Notes: generated by a model from the letters alone, not told the origin. A stretch of 64,000 nucleotides of DNA from Bacteroidia bacterium (GCA_025358025.1 JANYKW010000088.1:19842-83841), one strand, 5' to 3'; positions 27,501 to 34,502 are shown, numbered from the stretch's first letter. Made by a program: numbers and translations.

Positions 27501-28667
27501 ATGACCGTAACAAAACTTCCAACTACGAAGAAGAATGCCTTCATTTCGATGATGGAGATAGCAGAGGAGTACAAGGCGACAAACCTTGTAGATCCCATGG
27601 CCGGTCTTCCATGTCCTGATGAATTGATCAACCTTGTTGATAAATACATGCGGGCAGGGAACAACGACTTTTCTCCAATAGAAGGGGTCGGGTCACTGAG
27701 GGAACAAATTGTCTCGATATTCAACAGAAAGAACAGCACGGAATTACAAGCCGAAACCGACCTAACCATCACCGCCGGCCCTGCGCAGGCCATGTCTACT
27801 GCAATCACTACTTTCATTAAAGAGGGTGATGAAGTAATTTTATTTGAGCCTGTTCAGGAGTCCTACGCGCAGTTAATCGAGATGACCGGGGGACGTCCGA
27901 TTTACATCAACCTGAAACATCCTGAATACAGGATCGATTGGGATGAGGTTAAAAAGACAGTAACGACCAAAACCAAAATGATCGTTATCAACAACCCTCA
28001 AAATCCAATGGGCCAGATTTTCAGTCCGGAAGATTTCGACCAGCTCAAGCGCATGACCAACGGTACCCGTCTGGTTATTCTGAGCAACGAAACTTTTGGT
28101 GACATTGTATACAACGGGAATCATTTCATCAGTGTCGCTTCTATTCCGGATCTTGCTGTCAAGAGTTTGGTTGTCTCCTCCTTCGGAGCCATGTTCAATA
28201 TCAATGGCTGGGGAATCGGATACATTGCCGGGCCCGAAAAATTAATGGCCGAATACCGCAAGACACAGCAATATCAAGGGTTGAGCGTCAATACTCCTGC
28301 ACAATATGCCTTGGCCGAATTTTTGAAACAGGGTCAGGATTTCAAGGAGATCAACGCTTTTTATCAAAAGAAAAGAGATTATTTCATTGAACTTCTCTCC
28401 GGAAGTAAATTTGAATTAATCCCAACGAAATCCACAATCTATCAGCTTTTGGATTACAGCAAAATTTCAGATGAGCCCGATACTGAATTTGTCATGAAAT
28501 TGGCCAAAGATTACAAAGTAGCTACGATCCCCTTCTCCGCTTTTCAGCACGAGAAGACGAAGATGCAGATGATCAGGGTTTGTTTTGCCAAAACCGATGA
28601 GTTACTGGAAGAAGCGGCTTACAGGTTAAAAAATATTCCTGAAAGCTTTCGCAACAAGAGCATGTAG
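27501..28667 (+). CDS. Class I/II aminotransferase homologue lacking the PLP lysine (probable pseudoenzyme)
   Basis: A 388-residue intact protein of fold-type I, most like the methionine aminotransferase (YbdL) group: NNPQNPMG with Asn168, YQGLSVNTPAQYALAEFL, and a C-terminal IRVCFAK with substrate-binding Arg359. At the active site, however, the Schiff-base lysine position reads Ala230 (SSFGAMFNINGWGIGY where active members have SFGKT...TGW). The Asp that binds the PLP ring nitrogen reads Asn196 and the tyrosine near it Phe199 (SNETFG for SDEVYE). The ring-stacking aromatic after the EP motif reads Gln119. The frame, promoter and terminator are all normal, so this is not a decayed gene. It probably cannot transaminate and may bind a ligand or act as a regulator or partner. 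It is monocistronic, between recO and tRNA-Arg. Confidence 0.88.
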   Translation: MTVTKLPTTKKNAFISMMEIAEEYKATNLVDPMAGLPCPDELINLVDKYMRAGNNDFSPIEGVGSLREQIVSIFNRKNSTELQAETDLTITAGPAQAMSTAITTFIKEGDEVILFEPVQESYAQLIEMTGGRPIYINLKHPEYRIDWDEVKKTVTTKTKMIVINNPQNPMGQIFSPEDFDQLKRMTNGTRLVILSNETFGDIVYNGNHFISVASIPDLAVKSLVVSSFGAMFNINGWGIGYIAGPEKLMAEYRKTQQYQGLSVNTPAQYALAEFLKQGQDFKEINAFYQKKRDYFIELLSGSKFELIPTKSTIYQLLDYSKISDEPDTEFVMKLAKDYKVATIPFSAFQHEKTKMQMIRVCFAKTDELLEEAAYRLKNIPESFRNKSM

Positions 28668-28685
28668 TATTTATACCCATAAAAC

Positions 28686-28724
28686 AAGCAGGAATAACCC
28701 ACTGACAGGCGGGTTTTTCTGCTT
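28686..28724 (+). terminator. Terminator after the aminotransferase-like gene
   Basis: AACCC (28696-28700) pairs with GGGTT (28711-28715) before a T-run. Outer AAGCAG/CTGCTT (28686 and 28719 onwards) extends the stem. It lies just before tRNA-Arg. Confidence 0.7.
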
Positions 28725-28730
28725 AAAAAA

Positions 28731-28802
28731 GGCCTCATAGTTCAAGGGATAGAACGGAAGTTTCCTAAACTTTAGATTCGCGTTCGAGTCGCGGTGAGGC
28801 TA
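28731..28802 (+). tRNA. tRNA-Arg (CCT)
   Basis: A 72-nt cloverleaf: acceptor GGCCTCA/TGAGGCT (1:72 is a G:T wobble), D stem GTTC/GAAC, anticodon stem GAAGT/ACTTT with loop TTCCTAA giving anticodon CCT, T arm TCGCG-TTCGAGT-CGCGG. CCA is not encoded. The last 20 nt plus two following bases recur at 30840-30861, so this gene is the attachment site of a small island. Confidence 0.95.
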
Positions 28803-28804
28803 CA
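28783..28804 (+). repeat. attL: 22-bp direct repeat in tRNA-Arg 3' end
   Basis: Identical to 30840-30861. It covers the T-loop and acceptor 3' strand, the usual crossover location for tyrosine integrases. Confidence 0.85.
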
Positions 28805-28808
28805 TTTT

Positions 28809-28840
28809 AAACCACTTAAGTAATTGATCTTAAGTGGTTT
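28809..28840 (+). terminator. Hairpin terminator directly after tRNA-Arg (island-borne)
   Basis: AAACCACTTAAG (28809-28820) pairs perfectly with CTTAAGTGGTTT (28829-28840) over 12 bp with an 8-nt loop, followed by an AT-rich tract. It gives the tRNA a new 3' terminator inside the inserted DNA. Confidence 0.75.
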
Positions 28841-28847
28841 ATTATTT

Positions 28848-28870
28848 ATTGTATCCCCGAATTGTATCCC
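28848..28870 (+). repeat. Paired ATTGTATCCC repeats, left end of island
   Basis: ATTGTATCCC at 28848-28857 and 28861-28870, 13 bp apart start to start. The same pair with the same spacing occurs at 30762-30784. They are candidate integrase arm-type sites. Confidence 0.7.
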
Positions 28871-28906
28871 AATTTTGCTTTTTTTCACATTGCTATTACC
28901 CCTAAA

Positions 28907-29833
28907 TCAGAGTCTTAATGTGATTAATCTGGCATTCAATAAGTCATGGTACTTAATTTTCATCTCTGAAGATAAAAAACTCGAATCAATCAAATCGTTC
29001 CATTTTGAGATTGAAGATGAAATTGATCCCAAAACATGATCAATGCTTTTTACTGTCAATTCACAACGCTCCATTCCCAGGTAATTAACTAAAATATTGT
29101 AAGTTAAGTTGTTTTTCGTACCTCTCAACGGCAAAGCAATCTCTTCCTCTTGTTCCTTTAATACAATTGTTGAATTGACTAAATCATAACATGGAGATAA
29201 AGTTGTCATACCTTCTCTCGTGATTATAGAAAAATTCTTTAAATGCATATCTTCATTTCCAGTCAAAAAGTTGAATATAGCCAGTTTAAAAAACTTAATA
29301 ATCTCAATTGCAGGGAATGTACAATACTTACCGATTAATTTTATAGCCTTTTCCATACTATAATCATATTTTGTGTCACGACTCAATCCGGCAAGTTGAG
29401 CAAAGTCTTCTACCGGGATTTTTTCGTTCTGCCCCTTACGGTCAAACCGCTTAATGAAATATGTAAGAGAATTATCTTTTGACCAAATTAAGCCATGAAC
29501 TGGAACTTCCAAACCAATCAAATCTGCCAATCTCATTGTCAAATCTTCATTTTCAGGCATTTGAGAAAAAATGCGATGTTGAGGTTTAAGGATATATTTT
29601 CCGCCCTTATCCACAAGTTCGAATTTCTGATCTTTAATGCTTAAGACTGCACTTAATTTCGGTTGTACTCCTTGTACTGACATTTTTGTAGCACGATTAT
29701 AAGCCTCTATACGTTGCTCTTCCGCAGTATATTCGAGGTCATTAAGTGATCTTAATCGTGAGTCCAATAACTTCAGACCTTCTGGACTGTATCGTTGATC
29801 CCCACATGACAAATATGTAATCGGACAATTCAT
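28907..29833 (-). CDS. hipT: HipT-like serine/threonine kinase toxin (HipA C-terminal domain)
   Basis: A 308-residue kinase equal to the HipA core without N-subdomain 1. It begins with the typical MNCPITYLSCGDQRYSPEGLKLL. The Gly-rich loop is SVQGVQPK with Ser52 and Gln54, the ATP lysine is Lys83 (YILKPQ), the catalytic loop is GNEDMHLKN with Asp195 and Asn200, and the metal aspartate is Asp217 (CYDLV). In the HipBST family the kinase is the toxin and phosphorylates a cellular target (tryptophanyl-tRNA synthetase for E. coli HipT); the target here is unknown. All catalytic residues are present, so it should be active. Its ATG overlaps the hipS stop by 4 bp. Confidence 0.9.
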   Translation of the reverse strand: MNCPITYLSCGDQRYSPEGLKLLDSRLRSLNDLEYTAEEQRIEAYNRATKMSVQGVQPKLSAVLSIKDQKFELVDKGGKYILKPQHRIFSQMPENEDLTMRLADLIGLEVPVHGLIWSKDNSLTYFIKRFDRKGQNEKIPVEDFAQLAGLSRDTKYDYSMEKAIKLIGKYCTFPAIEIIKFFKLAIFNFLTGNEDMHLKNFSIITREGMTTLSPCYDLVNSTIVLKEQEEEIALPLRGTKNNLTYNILVNYLGMERCELTVKSIDHVLGSISSSISKWNDLIDSSFLSSEMKIKYHDLLNARLITLRL

Positions 29834-30144
29834 TCGAAAATTTCTTTTACGGTAATAACACCAATTAGATCGTCTCCAACTGCAATTAATTGTGAGAAGA
29901 AATCATTCTTGTCAATTTTCCTAATTTTTAATAATCCTTCTAATTGGATCCCTTCAGGTAATAATCCATCAAAGAATGGTGGAAATTTATTAAACTTAAA
30001 TACCCGAACATCTAATGGCATAGTACGGGAAACTACTAGACCTTCATATTTATCGAGATACTCAAATACATATTCATTTTCTCGCATCACTTCAGTCAAT
30101 GTGCCCGATTCAACACCTTTTACAAATATTTTAGCCTTTCTCAT
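29830..30144 (-). CDS. hipS: HipS-like HipA N-terminal subdomain protein (antitoxin)
   Basis: A 104-residue protein corresponding to the N-subdomain 1 of HipA as a separate gene. Diagnostic pieces are FPPFFDGLLPEGIQLEGLLK and the C-terminal DDLIGVITV. In the tripartite HipBST systems this small protein is the antitoxin that blocks HipT. It overlaps hipB by 14 bp upstream and hipT by 4 bp downstream, so the three genes are tightly coupled in the order hipB-hipS-hipT. Confidence 0.88.
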   Translation of the reverse strand: MRKAKIFVKGVESGTLTEVMRENEYVFEYLDKYEGLVVSRTMPLDVRVFKFNKFPPFFDGLLPEGIQLEGLLKIRKIDKNDFFSQLIAVGDDLIGVITVKEIFE

Positions 30145-30373
30145 TTCCCAATATTTGTCCTTGATTAATTAATGGACTTTTCAACTCAATCTTGATATTT
30201 AATATCTTGAGAATTTTACGTAAAGTGTTCAACTGTATCGTTTCTTTTCCTTTCTCAATATCGAAAATCACAGTTTTACCTACACCTGCCATATCTGCTA
30301 ATTGCGCACGACTCAGTTTAGCAGCCTTACGATGCGTTTTTATTACAATTGCTAATTCTTGAGACTGTTCCAT
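30131..30373 (-). CDS. hipB: HipB-like XRE-family antitoxin/repressor
   Basis: An 80-residue helix-turn-helix protein (about residues 10-60: LAIVIKTHRKAAKLSRAQLADMAGV, GKTVIFDIEKGKETIQLNTLRKILKIL). ATG 30373 is preferred over a GTG at 30406, because that extension runs through the nearest operator-like sequence. HipB proteins dimerise on operators before the operon and repress it. Three equally spaced copies of a matching inverted repeat lie upstream at 30380-30517. Confidence 0.9.
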   Translation of the reverse strand: MEQSQELAIVIKTHRKAAKLSRAQLADMAGVGKTVIFDIEKGKETIQLNTLRKILKILNIKIELKSPLINQGQILGNEKG

Positions 30374-30379
30374 GTTTTT

Positions 30380-30395
30380 TACCCTTATAGCGGTA
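30380..30395. promoter_or_regulatory. Candidate HipB operator 1
   Basis: TACCCTTATAGCGGTA: half-sites TACCCT and GCGGTA around a 4-bp spacer, 6 bp upstream of the hipB ATG. Confidence 0.65.
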
Positions 30396-30440
30396 AATAT
30401 ATACACAATATTTGTAAAAACAAAGTTTTACTCAGTATTT

Positions 30441-30456
30441 TACTGCTGTGGCGGTA
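30441..30456. promoter_or_regulatory. Candidate HipB operator 2
   Basis: TACTGCTGTGGCGGTA, half-sites TACTGC/GCGGTA around 4 bp, exactly 61 bp from operator 1. Confidence 0.72.
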
Positions 30457-30501
30457 AATATTGCTCAAATAGCCATCCTCTCTAACCTAAATGCCAATAT
30501 C

Positions 30502-30517
30502 TACTGCTATGGCGGTA
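30502..30517. promoter_or_regulatory. Candidate HipB operator 3
   Basis: TACTGCTATGGCGGTA, one base different from operator 2 and again exactly 61 bp further. Confidence 0.72.
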
Positions 30518-30761
30518 ATTTTCGTGAGTTTTACTATCTATTTATATAGGAAATATTCGAATTTGGTATTGTTAAAGTCATTTTTTATGCGATTCAACGA
30601 TTTTGCGAACAAGTTTTGGTAATTCTGAACAAATTCAGAAGTATATTACGGGACAGAATGCACTCTAACTCTGATGAAGATTTGTTGACCGCTTTTACTT
30701 GCGCAAGGTCTTAACCACCCTGATATTTTAAATAATTGTGCCATACCAGTTGACTTGAAAA
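30518..30761. other. Non-coding part of the island
   Basis: No open frame with coding character. AT-rich; TTGCGCAA occurs near 30700. I see no RNA structure that I can name. It may be the remains of a lost integrase leader or arm region. Confidence 0.4.
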
Positions 30762-30784
30762 ATTGTATCCCAAAATTGTATCCC
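30762..30784 (+). repeat. Paired ATTGTATCCC repeats, right end of island
   Basis: ATTGTATCCC at 30762-30771 and 30775-30784, the same orientation and 13-bp period as at 28848-28870. Confidence 0.7.
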
Positions 30785-30839
30785 AAATACATGATTAAAT
30801 ATCAGCATTATATAGCATTTCGGAGGGTAAAAATAGGCT

Positions 30840-30861
30840 TTCGAGTCGCGGTGAGGCTACA
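30840..30861 (+). repeat. attR: copy of the tRNA-Arg 3' end
   Basis: 22 bases identical to 28783-28804. The sequence before it does not continue the tRNA. Confidence 0.85.
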
Positions 30862-30891
30862 AAGCGCCTGATCCTCAAGGATTAGGTGCTT
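30862..30891 (+). terminator. Hairpin after attR, probable ancestral tRNA-Arg terminator
   Basis: AAGCGCCTGATCC (30862-30874) pairs with GGATTAGGTGCTT (30879-30891), with two G.T wobbles, and is followed by CCATTTT. On the other strand it could also end the CPBP gene. Confidence 0.65.
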
Positions 30892-30921
30892 CCATTTTAA
30901 GAAACTGATATCTTTCCCAAT

Positions 30922-31863
30922 CTACAAAATATCTGTTTCTCTCCGGATTTCCTGGTGCTCCAACCTGTTCAAATACAGATACCTCAACAGGATCCATACC
31001 ATCACACCGCTCACAATAGCCCATAGGAAGAGCGGATTGTTGAATAATGGGGCATCGGGCTGCTCATTCTCCAGACCATCCCCGGTAAAAAAGAATACCA
31101 CGACTCCGGCAGAGTTATTAATAAAATGTGCAATAATTGGCAACCAAAGGGTACCTGTCCATTCAAGCAGGTATCCAAACAAGGCGCCTAACAGCAGACG
31201 GGGCAAAAAACCAAAAAATTGCAGGTGGAGTGCACTAAAAAGAATGGCTGTAACCCAGATGGCCCAGTGCGGGTTGCCTGTCATCTTTTTAATCAGCTTT
31301 TGAAGAAGCCCCCTGAAGAGCAACTCCTCGCCTATTGCCGGTAATACTGCAACGATGAAAAGATTTCCCAATAATCCACCAATGCTTTTGGTCGACAGAA
31401 ATGCCTTTGTTATCTCCGTTGCCTGATCCTCAGAAGCGTGCATCCAATCCTCCAGGGGGCTCATCCATGAAGGCAATACAAGTTGCTGGTTAAGAAGTGA
31501 AACCCATTCGATCACTGGTCCGCCAACGAGAATAACAGCGCATACCAACGCCAGCACAATCCCGGCAGGTTTTTGGTTAAGACTCAAAAACTGGAAGGGT
31601 TTATCATCCAGATAATAAGCAAGTATCAGTGGAGGCAGAATAAACATGCCAAGCGTCTGTAATATCTGAAAGAACTTCAAAAACCCCAGGTTCTCAGGCT
31701 GATTGAAATTCTCAAGGATGCGGGATAGCGCTTCAAAACTCAGCCCCATCCCGATCCGGCAAACCAGGAACCCAAGCAGTGAAATGAGTACTCCTCCAAC
31801 CAGAATGACGATCAGGGTGAAAATCACCTGGGTAAAAGGTGTTGCTTCGCGTAAAAATTTCAT
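30922..31863 (-). CDS. CPBP family intramembrane metalloprotease
   Basis: A 313-residue polytopic membrane protein of the CAAX-protease/bacteriocin-processing (CPBP, Abi) family. The three catalytic motifs are present in the C-terminal half: EELLFRG (EExxxR), FSALH (FxxxH) and HFINN (HxxxN). The N-terminal half has four or more hydrophobic segments. Its role in this organism is unknown; relatives process prenylated proteins or give resistance to bacteriocins. The start ATG 31863 is immediately preceded by a 16-bp palindrome and 22-nt leader identical, except one base, to that of metF. Confidence 0.9.
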   Translation of the reverse strand: MKFLREATPFTQVIFTLIVILVGGVLISLLGFLVCRIGMGLSFEALSRILENFNQPENLGFLKFFQILQTLGMFILPPLILAYYLDDKPFQFLSLNQKPAGIVLALVCAVILVGGPVIEWVSLLNQQLVLPSWMSPLEDWMHASEDQATEITKAFLSTKSIGGLLGNLFIVAVLPAIGEELLFRGLLQKLIKKMTGNPHWAIWVTAILFSALHLQFFGFLPRLLLGALFGYLLEWTGTLWLPIIAHFINNSAGVVVFFFTGDGLENEQPDAPLFNNPLFLWAIVSGVMVWILLRYLYLNRLEHQEIRRETDIL

Positions 31864-31884
31864 TTGTTAATAATTTGTTTTTTA

Positions 31885-31900
31885 TCCGCCAGCTGGCGGA
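31885..31900. repeat. 16-bp palindrome (TCCGCCAGCTGGCGGA), copy 2, CPBP leader
   Basis: Same palindrome as 22648-22663. On the minus strand the following bases up to the CPBP start match the metF leader. Confidence 0.9.
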
Positions 31901-32040
31901 TTATCATATCAGTCGGTGATTGACAAATCATGGTGATTTCGTGTATCAATATTTGTTATCAAATAAGTGCTCTTTGCTCCCTGCGCTGCAAAGTTATTCA
32001 TTCCATTGGTCCGGCAAAGAGTGCTTTCGAATTGAATGGT

Positions 32041-32048
32041 TATCTTTG
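32041..32048 (+). promoter_or_regulatory. -7 element of dus promoter
   Basis: TATCTTTG, 82 bp before the dus ATG. Confidence 0.5.
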
Positions 32049-32129
32049 CCGGAAATTGAACCGTCCAGTTTAGATAGGATGAGTTCTGCCAACAGGACCA
32101 ACACCCTGTTGAAAAATTACAAATTTTGT

Positions 32130-33143
32130 ATGAAGATCGGAAATCTTGACCTGGGAGTTCTCCCGTTATTTTTGGCTCCCATGGAGAATGTAACCTATAA
32201 ATCATTTCGTTACCTGTGCAAAAAATACGGGGCAGATGTGATGTATACTGAATTCGTAGCCTCAGAAGCACTGATCCGTGACGTTGAACGAACGAAAAGA
32301 AAGATGACGATTTTTGAGTTCGACCGTCCGCTGGCAATCCAGATATATGGTTCGAATATCGACTCGATGGTCCAGGCAGCCCGGGTGGCTGAACTCGTCA
32401 AACCCGATTTCATTGATATCAACTTCGGATGCCCCATGAAAAAAATAGCCGGTAAAGGGGCTGGTGCCGGTCTTTTGCGGGACATTCCCAAAATGATCAA
32501 AATGGCTGAAGAGGTGGTCAAGGCAGTTCAACTTCCGGTAACAGCTAAAACGAGGTTGGGATGGGATCATGACGATCAACCAATTGTTGATGTGGCTGAG
32601 AGGCTTCAGGATGTAGGCATACAAGCACTTGCCATCCACGGACGTACCCGCAGCCAAATATACAGCGGAGAAGCCGACTGGAGCCTGATCGCAGAAGTGA
32701 AGAATAACCAACGAATGAAGATTCCAATCATTGGGAATGGCGATATCACCGGACCTGAGAAGGCAAAAAAATTGTTGGATCAATCGGGAGTCGATGGGTT
32801 GATGGTTGGCCGTGGTTCAATCGGACGGCCATGGATCTTCAAAGAGATTCGCCATTACCTGGACACAGGAGAAATTACACTGCCACCCTCCGTTCCATTT
32901 GTGGTAGAGAATGTCAAAGATCAGCTCAACCAGTCCCTGACATGGAAAGATGATCCCAGGAGAGCCGTGCTGGAAATGCGACGCCATTTTGCCCGTTACT
33001 TCCCCAATTTACCCGATTTTAAAGAGCTGCGCATCAAGTTGCTACGTGCCGACGAGATGGAAGAAGTGCTCCGGATCCTGGATCTGATCTCCGGGAAATA
33101 TGCCAGCTACACCGTAGATTATGCAAACGTTGGATTAAAATAA
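32130..33143 (+). CDS. dusB: tRNA-dihydrouridine synthase
   Basis: A 337-residue FMN-dependent TIM-barrel enzyme that reduces uridine in the tRNA D-loop. The N-terminus LPLFLAPMENVTYKSFR, the conserved FGCPMKKIAGKGAGAGLL with the catalytic-loop cysteine, and GLMVGRGSIGRPWIF are all standard. The open frame reaches back to a TTG at 31920, but those 70 residues show no family similarity and contain the promoter, so ATG 32130 (MKIGNLDLG) is chosen. DusB is the closest subtype by sequence feel, but the Dus subclass is not certain. The Tat aldo/keto reductase follows after 34 bp. Confidence 0.93.
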   Translation: MKIGNLDLGVLPLFLAPMENVTYKSFRYLCKKYGADVMYTEFVASEALIRDVERTKRKMTIFEFDRPLAIQIYGSNIDSMVQAARVAELVKPDFIDINFGCPMKKIAGKGAGAGLLRDIPKMIKMAEEVVKAVQLPVTAKTRLGWDHDDQPIVDVAERLQDVGIQALAIHGRTRSQIYSGEADWSLIAEVKNNQRMKIPIIGNGDITGPEKAKKLLDQSGVDGLMVGRGSIGRPWIFKEIRHYLDTGEITLPPSVPFVVENVKDQLNQSLTWKDDPRRAVLEMRRHFARYFPNLPDFKELRIKLLRADEMEEVLRILDLISGKYASYTVDYANVGLK

Positions 33144-33177
33144 TTATTTATTACTTTGCAGGACAAAATTTATACAG

Positions 33178-34071
33178 ATGGCTGAATTTACCCGACGTCA
33201 TTTTATCCGGGCCGGTAGTATCACAGGTGCAATCGTTGCCTCAGGAGCGCTCACATCACTGATGGCTGAGCCAAATTTTCCTGCAAGTATCGATACCGTT
33301 GATCTCGGTAAAACCGGATTGAAGGTAACCCGACTGGCAATGGGTATGGGTACCAATGGATGGAACCATCAATCCAACCAGACCAGGATCGGAATGGAAA
33401 AATTTAAAATGATGGTGCAGGCCGGTTTTGATCGGGGAATCCGTTTTCTGGATACTGCCGACACCTATGGTTCACACCCATTTGCCAAAGAGGCCATTAA
33501 GCTTATGCCCAGAGAGCAACTGACAGTCATGTCAAAAATCTGGACCGAAAATCTGGATTGGCATCCGCTTCAACCAGTAGATCAAATAATTGAACGAATT
33601 CTGCAAGAACTGCAGACAGATTATCTCGATATTGTCCTGCTGCATTGCATGACTAAGGCCAATTGGACTGACGAGAAAAAACGTTTCATGGATGGCTTAA
33701 GCGAAGCAAAATCCAAAGGACTAATTAAGAAAGTTGGATTCTCATCTCATGATCCTGGTGCCCTGGAAAGCGGTGTCAACCACGAATGGCCGGATATTGT
33801 TCTGGCACGGATCAACAACAAACAGATCAGGATGGATGGTACTCCTGAAAAGATACTATCGCTTTTGGATATTGCCGGACTGAAAGGGAAAGGTGTGATT
33901 GGCATGAAAATCTTCGGTTGCGGCGGACTGGTTAAAGAGGAGGAGAGGATGGCCTCCCTGAACTACGTAATTAATAGCAAAAAGGTACATGCCATGACAA
34001 TCGGCTTCGAAGATGCCACACAGATTCATGATACCGTTGATCGCCTGATGGGTATTGTCAAAGCGGGATAA
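33178..34071 (+). CDS. Aldo/keto reductase with Tat signal
   Basis: A 297-residue protein. The N-terminus carries a twin-arginine signal (TRRHFIRAGSITGAIVASGA), so it is exported folded, probably with its nicotinamide cofactor. The mature part is an aldo/keto reductase barrel: LGKTGLKVTRLAMGMGT, catalytic Asp and Tyr in FLDTADTYGSHP, then DIVLLHCM and KKVGFSSHD. The C-terminal NADPH-binding part is shortened compared with typical 320-340-residue members. It lies behind dus. The substrate is unknown. Confidence 0.9.
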   Translation: MAEFTRRHFIRAGSITGAIVASGALTSLMAEPNFPASIDTVDLGKTGLKVTRLAMGMGTNGWNHQSNQTRIGMEKFKMMVQAGFDRGIRFLDTADTYGSHPFAKEAIKLMPREQLTVMSKIWTENLDWHPLQPVDQIIERILQELQTDYLDIVLLHCMTKANWTDEKKRFMDGLSEAKSKGLIKKVGFSSHDPGALESGVNHEWPDIVLARINNKQIRMDGTPEKILSLLDIAGLKGKGVIGMKIFGCGGLVKEEERMASLNYVINSKKVHAMTIGFEDATQIHDTVDRLMGIVKAG

Positions 34072-34075
34072 GGAT

Positions 34076-34129
34076 ACATTTCAAACATTTCAAACATTTC
34101 AAACATTTCAAACAATTCAAACAATTAAT
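34076..34129 (+). repeat. 9-bp tandem repeat (ACATTTCAA) upstream of a small exported protein
   Basis: Four perfect ACATTTCAA units (34076-34111), one ACAATTCAA and one ACAATTAAT, ending 4 bp before the ATG at 34134. Such arrays can change copy number by slippage. Confidence 0.9.
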
Positions 34130-34133
34130 TTTT

Positions 34134-34502
34134 ATGCAAACTAAAAAATTACTTTTAACATTAACACTTTTATTGGCTGTATTAATACAAGTTCAGGCAA
34201 TCACATTGGAAAAGAAATTAATCGGGCAATGGCAATATTCTGCACCTACCGCACCACCAAACTACAGCACCGGTCAGATCAATTTCAACCAGGATGGAGA
34301 AAAACTGAAGGGGGAACTTGTTATTGAGGGACAAAAAGTAGAATTTTCACAAATAACAACCAAGGGAGAGGAAGTCTCTGTGTCGATTTACCTGGAATCC
34401 ACACTAATAACCATAAAATTTAAAATTGTCAACGATAAACTTGAAGGTGGTGCTGAAACACCAGACGGTCCTGTCGCGGTAACGGCAGTAAGAAAAAAAT
34501 AG
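34134..34502 (+). CDS. Small exported protein of unknown function
   Basis: A 122-residue protein with a clear signal peptide (MQTKKLLLTLTLLLAVLIQVQA) and a 100-residue beta-rich mature domain that begins LEKKLIGQWQYS. The start (LIGQWQYSAPTAPPNYSTGQINF ... GEKLKGELVIEGQ) resembles small lipocalin-like or carbohydrate-associated extracytoplasmic domains, but no family is recognised. It lies 62 bp after the aldo/keto reductase with a tandem repeat between, and its stop is 2 bp from the convergent rfbB stop. Cys is absent from the mature protein. Confidence 0.75.
   Translation: MQTKKLLLTLTLLLAVLIQVQAITLEKKLIGQWQYSAPTAPPNYSTGQINFNQDGEKLKGELVIEGQKVEFSQITTKGEEVSVSIYLESTLITIKFKIVNDKLEGGAETPDGPVAVTAVRKK

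Larger units (their letters stand above)
28783..30861 (+). mobile_element. tRNA-Arg-integrated mini-island carrying hipB-hipS-hipT
   Basis: A 22-bp direct repeat, starting TTCGAGTCGCGGTGAGG, occupies the tRNA 3' end at 28783-28804 and again 30840-30861, the picture left by site-specific integration at a tRNA. Between the copies are about 2.0 kb with only the HipBST genes and no integrase. The DNA is AT-rich: 28 of 60 bases are G or C at 27601-27660 outside, but 19 of 60 at 29161-29220 inside. Paired ATTGTATCCC motifs lie near both ends. The hairpin at 30862-30891 appears to be the original tRNA terminator now displaced by the insertion. It is either a non-autonomous element moved by an integrase elsewhere or a remnant. 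Confidence 0.8.

Noticed and set aside
31920..32129. 70-residue N-terminal extension of the dus gene
   Set aside because: It starts at TTG, overlaps the promoter and lacks family similarity. ATG 32130 is the normal beginning.
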